A stretch of 64,000 nt of DNA from CAVZRC01 sp963777695 (GTDB taxonomy: Bacteria > Planctomycetota > Planctomycetia > Isosphaerales > Isosphaeraceae), in assembly GCA_963777695.1 (NCBI GenBank), contig CAVZRC010000003.1:3844001-3908000 (forward strand), written 5' to 3'. Every line of letters begins with the position of its first letter. Within the stretch, counting starts at the first letter, position 1. Of this stretch, positions 49,430 to 58,142 are shown piece after piece. The notes beneath the pieces were generated by a model that had not been told where the DNA came from, did not search any database, and saw nothing but the letters and a program-made list of their open reading frames with translations. A program made the position numbers and the translations under genes.

Positions 49430-52400
49430 TCAGGAGCATCCCATGCTATTGCCGCAGTTGAAGCATCGATAGCAGGTGCCGCAGCGGACGGTCAGGGCGC
49501 CGCAGTTGTCGCAGGCCGGTGCGTCGCTCTGGAAGTGGGCGAACTGGCGATCCTGCTCGCCGAGGCCCTCGTCGACGCTCAGGGCGTGGCTGGAGAGGGC
49601 GGCCTCGGTCGGATGCGGCTGATGCGTGCCCATCACGGCCTCGGCATGCTCGAGGTCGGCGATGGTCGCGGTCCGATGGCCGTTGACCTTGAGCATCGGC
49701 ATCTTCGGAGTCGAATCGGAGGTGTCGGCTTCCGGCGTCCCCCGATTCGGCGCGTTCGCTTCGCGATATCCGGCGATGAACTCCATGCCCAGCCACCGGA
49801 AGATGTAGTCGGCGATGCTCTTGGCGATCGGGATATCCGGGTTCTTGGTGAACCCGGCCGGCTCGAAACGGCTGTGGGCGAACTTGTTGACGAAGACCTC
49901 GAGCGGCACACCGTACTGGAGCCCGATCGAGATCGACGTGCCCAGGACGTCCATCAAGCCGCCGATCGTCGAGCCTTCCTTGGCCATGGTGATGAACAAC
50001 TCGCCGGGCCGGCCGTCGGGGTAGAAGCCGACGTTGATGTAACCCTCGTGGCCCTGGATGTCGAACTTGTGGGTGAGGCTTCGCCGGGTGTGCGGCAGCC
50101 GCTCTCGGCGCGGTTGATTCGACGGGGACGCGGCAGGAGCTGGAGCAGGAGCCGGACGTGGCTCGGGGTGGCTCGATGCCGGTGCGTGGGCCTTCGTCGA
50201 AGGCTCCGGTGATGCCGCGGTCGTGGCGATCAGCGCGGCCGCGGTCGCCTCGGCCTCCTTCGACGTCTCCGACTTGGTACTCACGGGCTGACTCCCCTTG
50301 GACCCGTCTCGGTAGATCGCCAGCGCCTTGAGCCCCAGCTTCCAGCCCTCGAGGTAGGCCCCGAGGACGTCCTCGACCGTCGCCTCGGCCGGCACGTTGC
50401 ACGTCTTTGAGATCGCACCCGAGATGAACGGCTGCACGGAAGACATCATCCGCAAGTGGCCGCGGAAGTGGATGCTCCGACCCCCTTGCGGCGGCCCGAA
50501 CGCGCAATCGAAGACCGGCAGGTGCTCGTCCTTCAATCCCGGCGCACCTTCGATGGTATCGTGTGCGTCGACGAAGTCGAGGATCCCCCGGATCTCCGGC
50601 TCGTCATAACCCAGCTTGCTCAGCGCCATCGGCACCGTCCGGTTGACGATCTTCAACATCCCGCCGCCGGCCAGTTGCTTGTACTTCACCAAGGCGATAT
50701 CCGGCTCGATGCCCGTCGTGTCGCAGTCCATCATGAATGCAATCGTGCCGGTGGGAGCCAGGACCGTGACCTGGCTATTGCGATAGCCGTGCTCGCGGCC
50801 CATGTCGAGGCACTCGGCCCAGACGGATCGCGCCGCGTCGAGCAGCTCGGCCGGTGCCGACGGATCGATCGCCTCGGCTGCATCGCGGTGCATCTCCATG
50901 ACGTGGAGCATCGGCTCGCGGTTGAGCGCGAAGCCATCGAAGGCCCCCAGGTTGGCCGCGTGCTCGGCACTGGTCAGGTACGCCTGGCCGTGCATGATCG
51001 CCGTGATCGCCGCGGCCTGCGCCCGGCCTTGCTGCGAGTCGTAAGGCAGCCCGGAGGCCATCAGCAGGCTGCCGAGGTTGGCATACCCCAGCCCGAGCGG
51101 CCGGAACTTGTGGCTGTTCGCGGCGATCAGGTCCGTCGGGTAGCTCGCGTGGTCAACCAGGATCTCCTGCGCCGTGATGAAGATCCGAGCCGCCGCCCGG
51201 AATCCTTCGACGTCGAAGCCCCCGTCGGGACGGAGGAATTTCATCAGGTTGATCGATGCCAGATTACAGGCACTGTCATCGATGAACATGTATTCCGAGC
51301 AAGGATTGGATGAATTGATGGGTGCCGTGTTCGGGCAGGTGTGCCAGCGCTGGATGGTGTCCTCGTACTGCATGCCGGGGTCGCCGCAGAGCCAGGTGCC
51401 CTCGGCGATCTTGTCGAGGAGCATCTTGGCCTTGTAGGTCTGCATGGGCCGGCCGGTGGTGACGGCGCGGGTGGTCCAGTCCTGGTCGGCCTCGGCGGCG
51501 CGGAGGAACGCGTCGGTGCATCGGACCGAGAGGTTGGCGTTCTGGAACATCACCGAGCTGTAGGCGGCGCCGTTGAAATTGGCCTCGTAGCCGGCGCCGA
51601 TGCAGCGCCTGGGCCTTCTTCTCCTCGTTGATCTTGCACTCGATGAACTCGAGGATGTCGGGGTGCCAGCACTTGAGGGTCTGCATCTTGGCAGCCCTCC
51701 GCGTCTTACCCCCCGACTTCACCACGGAGGCGATCGCATCATAGACCCGCATGAAGCTGACGGGACCCGACGGCTTGCCGCCGCCGGAGAGCTTCTCCTG
51801 GCTGGAGCGGAGGGTCGACAGGTCGGTGCCGGTCCCGGAGCCGAACTTGAAGAGCATGGCCTCGCTCTTGGCGAGCCGCATGATCCCTTCCATATCGTCG
51901 CTGACGCTCTGGATGAAGCAGGCCGAGGCTTGGGGGAACTGGTAGGCACTCTCCGCCCTGGTAATCGAGCGGGTCTCCTCGTCCCACCGATAATTGTTGG
52001 CCGGGCCGCCGATCCCGTAGACGTGGAACAGGCCAACATTGAACCAGACCGGCGAGTTGAACGACCCGTATTGATTCAAGCAGAGGGCCGTCAGCTCGTC
52101 ATAGAACCGTTCGGCGTCCTCGGCGGTGGCAAAGTAGCCGTCTTCCTTGCCCCAGTCGGCGATCGTTCGCGTGACGCGGTCGACCAGTTGGCGGACCGAA
52201 TACTCGCGCTTCCCATCTGCGGGGCTGCCGTTGCCGCTGGTCACGTCGCCGTAGAAGTACTTGCTCGAGACGACATTGGTCGCGAGTTGGCTCCAGGCCC
52301 GCGGGATCTCGCAGTCAACCTGCTCGAAGATCACCCGCCCGCGCTCGTCCTTGATCGCCGCCGTCCGCAAGTCCCACTCGACCTGGTCATACGGGCTCGA

Positions 52401-52532
52401 TCCTTCCGTACTGAACACGCGCGGGACATGCATCCCGGCCCGACCGCGCGAACGCTCCCGGCTCGCCTTCCTCGTGGCCTGAAGACCCTCGGAACCCGAC
52501 ACGCTCATCACCCGTTCGCCGACCGTCGCCAT
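49430..52532 (-). CDS. nrdJ: Adenosylcobalamin-dependent ribonucleotide reductase, class II (frameshifted)
   Basis: About 1,033 residues when joined. It reduces ribonucleoside di- or triphosphates with a B12 radical. Landmarks are NSPVWFNVGLFHVYG, QASACFIQSVSDDMEGI, GSGTGTDLSTLRSS, NPCSEY with ACNLASINL (active-site region), APTGTIAFMMDCDTTGIEPD and a C-terminal Cys-rich tail (CDNCG..CGTCYRCFNCGNSMGCS) for thiol exchange. The frame changes once near 51602: the extra base lies between AQAL and IGAGYEANFNGAAYSS; one correction restores a continuous family-length protein. ATG 52532 follows GTGGAGGCGG. An essential gene, so sequence error is the likely cause. No cobalamin riboswitch is seen upstream. 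Confidence 0.92.
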
Positions 52533-52980
52533 TGCCGCCTCCACGTCTCGTCTCGGCCTAATCTCGGTCTAGCCCCCGGATTCCCATCAGCATCCGGGTT
52601 CTATCCGATTTGTATTCAGAAGTCCATAGGTGTACTGCCGTCCAGAAAATTTTGCGCCTCACACCGGTTATCGGCGCCACGGTCAGAGATCTTGCGAGTC
52701 CGGGAGGAATCCGCAATCCCGGTCGGGATCGCTCGGAGATTCTTGCCAGAATTGGCCAAGGTCGCTGCCGTGCCTTGCTGTGTCGTCAATACATAGGTCC
52801 AGTCTAACGCACGGCCGGGAGCCCCCGAGCGGCGGGGACGGATTTTCGCCGATCAAGTCGCGCGAATATGAAGGTTTCGCAGGGGAAGCCGTATAGCCGC
52901 CCGGAGCATGCTGGGTGGAATCCCTAGCGACCGGCCGCGTCTGATGGTGGCTCCATTTCGTCAGCCCATCTTACCAAGTA
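52533..52980. other. Intergenic stretch upstream of nrdJ
   Basis: About 450 bases between nrdJ and the L21 terminator, both on the minus strand. It should hold the nrdJ promoter. No NrdR box or B12-riboswitch core was found by eye. No gene is supported. Confidence 0.4.
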
Positions 52981-53033
52981 ATAAAATAGAAAAACCGCAC
53001 CAATGCCGAAAATCTCGGCAAGATGGTACGGTT
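52981..53033 (-). terminator. Factor-independent terminator of rplU
   Basis: On the minus strand, arms aaccgtaccatcttgccga and cggcattggtgcggtt form a long, imperfect stem followed by tttttctatttt. It lies about 40 bases after the rplU stop. Strong structure plus T-run. Confidence 0.88.
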
Positions 53034-53073
53034 CAGATAAATCGGGTAGTTTCAAGCTCGGACGCCAACTAGC

Positions 53074-53394
53074 TCATTGAGGCAGACCGACGGTGGTGAT
53101 CTGAACCATCGTGTAAGGCTGCCGGTGGCCGTTGCGACGGCGCATGTTCTTCCGGCGGCGAAACTTCTGGATGATGATCTTCTTGGCCTTGAACTGATTG
53201 ATGATCTTGGCGACCACCTGGGCGCCTTCGATCACGGGCGCACCGATGGTTGCATCGCCATCGCCGCCTGCGATCAGGAGCACCTTGGCGAAGACCAGCT
53301 CGTCACCGGCCTTCCCATCACGCCGATCGACCCGGATGCGATCGCCCTCGCTCACCCGGAACTGATGGCTTCCGTCTTCGATAATGGCATACAT
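53074..53394 (-). CDS. rplU: 50S ribosomal protein L21
   Basis: A protein of 106 residues with the full family pattern: MYAIIEDGSHQFRVSEGDRI, FAKVLLIAGGD, GAPVIEGAQVVAKI and a basic C-terminus KKIIIQKFRRRKNMRRRNGHRQPYT that contacts 23S rRNA. It is not followed by rpmA (L27), its usual neighbour; the gene ends in a terminator of its own. ATG 53394 is set by homology of the N-terminus, with AAGG just upstream. Confidence 0.96.
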   Translation of the reverse strand: MYAIIEDGSHQFRVSEGDRIRVDRRDGKAGDELVFAKVLLIAGGDGDATIGAPVIEGAQVVAKIINQFKAKKIIIQKFRRRKNMRRRNGHRQPYTMVQITTVGLPQ

Positions 53395-53718
53395 CCTTCG
53401 AATCACTCCCTGGGAGAGCCAGACGCGGCGACCTCGACGCAATCGGTCGCGGCCGAATCACCGGGGTCTGTCCTGCAACTTCAAACTGCGCTTCAACTTG
53501 AGGCGTGACAACGGTCTTCTCGTGGCAACGAGAAAAATCCTATTCTACTGTGATTCAAATGAAAAGAAAAGGCCGTAGACCTTGACGGCGAAGGCGATAC
53601 GAGATATCTAGCGACAACATTTCCTCGATCGGGAGCCGTGGGACCGGCTCGATTCTCGGGAAGGCTCAATTCGGGCGGACAATCAGGCCCTGGGCGACGT
53701 GCGCCGGCATGATCCAGG
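53395..53718. other. Divergent intergenic region with rplU promoter
   Basis: 325 bases between rplU and the SH3-like gene. The part at 53530-53600 is AT-rich (ttcttttcatttgaatc on the minus strand) and is the likely rplU promoter. No clear -35/-10 spacing and no gene is seen. Confidence 0.45.
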
Positions 53719-54948
53719 ATGGAGAATGTGTCGAGCATGGTCGCGATCGTCCTGCGACTCATCGTCCTCACGGGGATCGGGCTGGCGGAACCGGGCCAGG
53801 CGGACCCCGCACATCCTTCTCCTTCCTCGGCGGCGATGACCGTGACGGCCGAGTCTCTCGAGGTCTTCGACCGGGCGGATGAGCGGGCCTATCTGATGGA
53901 CGCGCTGAAACCGGGCGATCGAGTGCGCGTGCGGGAGACACTCTCGGGGGGATGGACCGCCATCGACCCGCCGCCGATGGCGATCGGATGGGTGCCGCGA
54001 ACCGCCCTCAACCTCGGCGATCAGCCCGGCGCGGCCGACCTCATGCGCGGACCGTCCGCGTCAGGAGCCGGCTTGCCCGCGGTCGCCCGTGTCGTCGGGG
54101 CCCAGGTCGTGGTCCGTTCGGGCCGACTCCAGGCCAGACTCCCGGGGCCGCCGTGGTATCGACTCCCGAGCGGGGCGGTGGTCCGGCTGGTCAACCGCCC
54201 GCCATTGTCGGTCGGGCGAGGCGACAAGGCCACGCTCTGGTTGGCGATCGTGCCCCCCGAAGGATCGCGCTGCTACGTCCGCACCGACGGGATCAGGGCG
54301 GCGAGCCCGCCGGTCCCCCCGGCTGCCGAGCAATTGACGGCCTACCTCGTCGCCCAGGACGACCGCGCGCGCGTCGACCAGGATTTATCGAACGGCGTAC
54401 CGGCCGACGTCGCGGCCGAGATCCGTCGCATCGACGCGATGCACCGCGCGATCCTCGCCGGCCAGCCGATCGACCAGTGGCGATTCGATAACGTCCGAGC
54501 GGGCTACCAATCCATCCTGAAGCGTGCTGGCGAGAACCGGGCCGTGGAAGAGGCCCTCCGCGACCGCCTGGCGAGGATTACTCGGCACGAGCAGGCCGCG
54601 AAGGCCGCTCGAACGATCCAGAAGACCCTGGCCGAAAGCCGTCGGCGCAACGTCCAGGTCGCCGGGATCCAGAAGCGGCTGGCCGCGATCGACGGATCGC
54701 CTACCCACACTTACAACGCGATCGGCTTCATCCAGCCGTCATCGCGCGTCGTCGAGGGCCGGAAGCTCCACGCCCTGATCGGCTCGAACGGCTCGACGCT
54801 CGCCTACCTCGACATCCCGCCCGGCATCGACGTCGATTCGCTCGAAACCCGCAGGGTTGGCATCCTCGGGGTCACCCACTACAACCAGGACCTCGGCACT
54901 CGATTGATCACCGTCCGGGATGTGGAGACGCTCGAATCGATGCAATGA
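53719..54948 (+). CDS. Exported SH3-like domain protein of unknown function
   Basis: A protein of 409 residues. Signal peptide (about 1-25), then a bacterial SH3-like beta domain (about 40-100; TVTAESLEVFDRAD, RVRVRETLSGGWTAIDPPP, AIGWVPRTAL), a second similar beta region (about 120-200) and a long helical segment (about 210-330, charged, possible coiled coil), ending in a small beta domain (LHALIGSNGSTLAYLDIPPG). It resembles uncharacterised planctomycete SH3-containing proteins that may bind cell-wall material. No partner gene is adjacent. An ATG in the same frame at 53737 is an alternative start. Confidence 0.7.
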   Translation: MENVSSMVAIVLRLIVLTGIGLAEPGQADPAHPSPSSAAMTVTAESLEVFDRADERAYLMDALKPGDRVRVRETLSGGWTAIDPPPMAIGWVPRTALNLGDQPGAADLMRGPSASGAGLPAVARVVGAQVVVRSGRLQARLPGPPWYRLPSGAVVRLVNRPPLSVGRGDKATLWLAIVPPEGSRCYVRTDGIRAASPPVPPAAEQLTAYLVAQDDRARVDQDLSNGVPADVAAEIRRIDAMHRAILAGQPIDQWRFDNVRAGYQSILKRAGENRAVEEALRDRLARITRHEQAAKAARTIQKTLAESRRRNVQVAGIQKRLAAIDGSPTHTYNAIGFIQPSSRVVEGRKLHALIGSNGSTLAYLDIPPGIDVDSLETRRVGILGVTHYNQDLGTRLITVRDVETLESMQ

Positions 54949-55204
54949 GTCGTCCCGCATCGAATCGTCGTCGCACGAGCCCCGGTGAGGATCGAAGTTT
55001 CCGAGTCGTCGCGAGAAACGCGAAACCTGGCCTGCGAGCGAATCCAGCCCGATGGGAAGGCTTCCCTCGAGAGGCTCGGCCGTGGCAAAATCCAGGGCGC
55101 TGGCGATGTCCCGGGCGGGGCCGCCGAGCGTCGAGCCCGGATGCCTCTGTTGCCCACATCGCGCGGGATCTTCCAGATTGCCCTTTTTCCAGAGGAGTGT
55201 TGAC

Positions 55205-55642
55205 ATGAACGTGACGAATGCAGTTTTGCTCCTGGCGTCGATCGGGTTCCTCGGAGTCGACGATACGAAGAAGGACGACGCCGAGGCCCTCAAGGGGAAG
55301 TGGGTGGCCGTCTCGCTTAAGCAAGGCGGGATTTCCGCGCCGGATGAATTGACCGAGACGTTCAAGTTCGATTTCAATGGCAAGGAGTACAAGAACACCG
55401 CCGTAGGGCAATCCGAGGAGGGTGGCTACAAGCTCGACAGCTCCAAGACGCCCAAGACGATCGATTTCGACATCAAGACGGGGAACGACAAGGGCAAGAA
55501 GCAGTTGGGTGTTTACAAACTCGACGGCGACAAGCTGACCATCGTCGCTTCGATGGCCGGCGAGACCGAACGACCCAAGTCGCTCGAGCCCGAAGCAGAT
55601 GCCCCGGTGATGGTGATCGTCCTCAAGCGGGAGAAGCCCTGA
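55205..55642 (+). CDS. TIGR03067-like small planctomycete protein
   Basis: A protein of 145 residues with a weakly hydrophobic N-terminus (VTNAVLLLASIGFLG). The pattern LKGKWVAVSLKQGG, then FKFDFNGKEYKN, TPKTIDFDIKTGNDKGKKQLGVYKLDGDKLTI and a final VIVLKREKP matches the TIGR03067 group, seen in many copies in planctomycetes and of unknown function. The start follows AGAGGAG. It lies after the SH3-like gene with a 256-base gap, so separate transcription is possible. Confidence 0.85.
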   Translation: MNVTNAVLLLASIGFLGVDDTKKDDAEALKGKWVAVSLKQGGISAPDELTETFKFDFNGKEYKNTAVGQSEEGGYKLDSSKTPKTIDFDIKTGNDKGKKQLGVYKLDGDKLTIVASMAGETERPKSLEPEADAPVMVIVLKREKP

Positions 55643-55746
55643 GTGACCGGGCGGGCGGTGCCGGGACCACATGCGGGTACATGTCGGGATGAGCGCCTGG
55701 AGCGAACGAAAGGAAACGAGAGGGAACGAGACTGGGACGCAGATGG

Positions 55747-55925
55747 TCATGTCGGTCTCTCATGGGCCGGCGTGAGTCGAAGGAGCAGGGTCGCGTCGAA
55801 TTGAGGACCCCCGTGGCAAACCTCGCCGCCGTGGAGGACGAGGCCGTCAAGGTCCTCATCCCAGGCTGGCGGCGAGCACTGGTGCCGCGCGTAGTGCGGC
55901 TCGCACCAAGCCGGCTGTTGGAAAT
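55747..55925 (-). pseudogene. Orphan 3' fragment of a Kelch-repeat gene
   Basis: About 180 bases closely match the 3' end of the Kelch gene at 28591-29537 (PAWCEP, HQCSPPAWDEDLDGLVLHGGEV, LLLRLTPA), including bases beyond its stop. No upstream Kelch repeats remain. A duplicated or transposed fragment of a paralogue. Confidence 0.85.
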
Positions 55926-56023
55926 CCGGTGTCACCCGTCATGCGGCCATTCTGGCGGCACCCGAACCCATGAAAATGCTCCAGGTCGCACTTAGACGAA
56001 CGCTTTGCTTCTATTTTCTGAGC

Positions 56024-56058
56024 AGCCGTCATGCCGCCATCCAGGCGGCATGACGGCT
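56024..56058. repeat. Perfect palindrome agccgtcatgccgcc
   Basis: 15-bp arms with a 5-base loop. A partly similar sequence (cgtcatgcggcc...ggcggcac) lies at 55937-55960, so it may be a REP-like repeat. It also lies just past the stop of the minus-strand PEP-CTERM gene at 56123 and could end its transcript. Confidence 0.7.
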
Positions 56059-56122
56059 GACACCGGCTTTCCAGGGGCGACCCGGCCCTTTCCGCCCCTT
56101 CCCCTTTTCCTGCCCCGTCAGT

Positions 56123-56722
56123 TCAGTTCACCGTCGAAAGACGGAACCGACTCCACTTCTTGCGTCTGCGGCTCAGGCGTACCCGACAGTGCCACCATGC
56201 GCCCGCACTGGCCATTGATAATAATGCGAGGGATAACGTCGGGGGTTCGGGTACACTGTTTGCGCCGCGGATGGACCAGTGACCGGCGCCTACGAGTGTA
56301 TCCGCGGCATTATGGCCCACGAAGCTAGCCTCGCCATTGGGTACAAACCATTGGGCGTCCACCGTGAACACCAAAGCGACAGGGATGGAGTTGTCAGCGG
56401 CACCGAAGCGCTGCGGGCCTGGCGGCGGGGCGGTGAAACCGGCGTCCAACGGACTGATAGGGAGGTTGTAATCGAATTCCGAGGGTACAAACTCGGAGAG
56501 CGAGAAGGAGCCGTAGGGAGTATTGAATGCAAATCCAATAAAATCACTCAATGTGATCATTCCGGCCGCTTGAGCCGACTGCCTGACCGTCATGTAGCCG
56601 GTGATCGCGAGCGCGTCATCCTCGTGCCATGTGTAAACGATGTCCGCCCTTGCAGGGGTAGGCGTAGCCGTGCTCGTCGCGAACAACGCGAGTGCGGCCA
56701 GAACCGAAGAAAACACTCTCAT
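56123..56722 (-). CDS. PEP-CTERM-like exported protein
   Basis: A protein of 199 residues with a signal peptide (MRVFSSVLAALALFATSTATP to ARADI), a beta-rich body starting DIVYTWHEDDALAITGYMTV, and a C-terminal PEP motif (SVPEPPTLSLALLSM, hydrophobic helix, RLSRRRKK) with an added 10-residue tail after the basic cluster. The body resembles the protein at 16657-17217. The tandem 16-bp repeats lie just upstream. Function unknown. Confidence 0.82.
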   Translation of the reverse strand: MRVFSSVLAALALFATSTATPTPARADIVYTWHEDDALAITGYMTVRQSAQAAGMITLSDFIGFAFNTPYGSFSLSEFVPSEFDYNLPISPLDAGFTAPPPGPQRFGAADNSIPVALVFTVDAQWFVPNGEASFVGHNAADTLVGAGHWSIRGANSVPEPPTLSLALLSMASAGAWWHCRVRLSRRRKKWSRFRLSTVN

Positions 56723-56773
56723 GAAATTGTCTTTCTCGGCAGTTGCCGAACGCGAGTGGAACTTTACGAGTGG

Positions 56774-56805
56774 GAGCAGAAACGAGGACGAGCAGAAACG
56801 GGGAC
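56774..56805. repeat. Tandem 2 x 16 bp, gagcagaaacgaggac/gagcagaaacggggac
   Basis: Two copies differing at one base, about 50 bases upstream of a PEP-CTERM gene, as with the tandem pair at 22786-22821. Confidence 0.85.
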
Positions 56806-56880
56806 GCGGCTAGATCGGTAATCTAGCTACGTCCTCTTTTCTCATCTTCTGCGAGGTAGTAGGCCCACGCCTCCCCTCAC

Positions 56881-57612
56881 CTACAGTTTCAGATTTTCGT
56901 TCAGGCCCCACTTCTTCAGCTTTTCCCGTCCCCGCCATCCGGCATGCACGGCGAGCCCGGCTAGGCCTAGGGCCATCAAGGTCGTACTGCTTGGCTCGGG
57001 AACCGACGTCAGTGTGAAATCATCGAGGAGGACGGAACCGAATGCCGCGAAATGACCGTTGTTGGAATCGATCCGCACGCTCCTGATGTTCGGACCATCG
57101 AGTGTGAACGTCTCGGCGGGAATGTCGGAGTAGATGCCAAAAGCACTCTCTCCGACCGTTCCCAAGAGGTTCCCCGAGGCGTCATAGGCATAGGCATGCC
57201 ACTCGGGAAGGGCTAAGCCCGTGATCGGATGAAGGCCAACCCGGGTCATCGAGAAGTGATCCTGCGAGAGCGCGAAATTCAGAGTATAAGAGATGGGGTC
57301 GTCCGAGCCAGCCTGCGCGATGAAGTTGAAGGGCGAGGGAGGAATTACAACGCCGCCAACGTCTCGGGAGTCATAGACTGTGAGCGCCGTACCCGGGGTG
57401 ACATCGGACAGGGTGATCCCGAAAGTCGCGAGGTAATTCGTGACCGGCGCACCGGACAGGCCGCTGGGCAGGCCCGCGGCCGGGAGGGAATCGAAATTCG
57501 CCACGAAGTCGGCTCGGGCCAACCCCGCAGTCGTGAAGCACAAAAGGAAGACAGCCGCATGGACCGATTTCCGATGTGCCGGTGTGCTCCAAGACTTCGT
57601 GTTCTTGAGCAT
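56881..57612 (-). CDS. PEP-CTERM sorting domain protein
   Basis: A protein of 243 residues with a signal peptide (AAVFLLCFTTAGLARA, about 19-34), a beta-sandwich-like body (ADFVANFDSLPAAGLPSGLSG, VRIDSNNGHFAAFGSVLLDDFTL) with carbohydrate-binding-module-like character, then SVPEPSSTTLMALGLAGLAVHAGWRGREKLK, a PEP-CTERM signal. The role of the body is unknown. Same strand as, and 158 bases upstream of, the PEP-CTERM gene at 56123. Confidence 0.86.
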   Translation of the reverse strand: MLKNTKSWSTPAHRKSVHAAVFLLCFTTAGLARADFVANFDSLPAAGLPSGLSGAPVTNYLATFGITLSDVTPGTALTVYDSRDVGGVVIPPSPFNFIAQAGSDDPISYTLNFALSQDHFSMTRVGLHPITGLALPEWHAYAYDASGNLLGTVGESAFGIYSDIPAETFTLDGPNIRSVRIDSNNGHFAAFGSVLLDDFTLTSVPEPSSTTLMALGLAGLAVHAGWRGREKLKKWGLNENLKL

Positions 57613-58142
57613 GGACTTTGGCTCCTGGTGCGAGGGACAAATGAATGAGCTCAGCGGGACGTCCCACCAAGGGAATTGTTCGATCGTTCGGGTACTGCTG
57701 TAGCGTCGCGTACACTGCGACTCGAGACTACTCCGTGGAGCTAGGTCTGTAAGTCGCCTCCATGGAAATATTCACGCGTACGTCCCGAGATCGGACAGAA
57801 ATCGGAGGGTTTCTCGATCGATACCTCATATGCCCAAATGAGTTCTCAGACTCTCGGATCCCCAGTAGCGAGAAAACTTGCTGGGCATTGGAGTTCTTGA
57901 GGAATGTCGGCGGGCCGTCGCAGGAGTCGAAGTTCGCCAGGTCGATGAGCCAGGAGCCGAAACCAACAATGCTCGGAGGCCCATCAAGTCATGAGGCCGG
58001 ACTTGCCACCCCGAAATAAGACAACTATCAGTCTCATTTGTCACACGTCTGGCGGGAATTTTTGATATGGATGATACGTTGGGTTGCCCGAGGCGAGAAT
58101 AGCATACGATCGCGGTGATTGCGTTTTCGGTGTGGGTGAGGT
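57613..58142. other. Intergenic, no gene assigned
   Basis: 530 bases between two minus-strand genes, so it should hold the promoter of the 56881-57612 gene and the end of the kinase transcript. Short frames on both strands have no ribosome sites and no known relatives. It is less GC-rich than the genes around it. Confidence 0.35.

Larger units (their letters stand above)
55643..56122. other. Non-coding stretch with Kelch remnant and palindrome
   Basis: 480 bases holding a remnant of a Kelch gene (55747-55925) and a perfect 15-bp palindrome (56024-56058). The remainder shows no coding support. Confidence 0.6.

Noticed and set aside
52545..53030. Possible B12 riboswitch or NrdR box upstream of nrdJ
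   Set aside because: No riboswitch core or paired NrdR-like palindrome was found on the minus strand.
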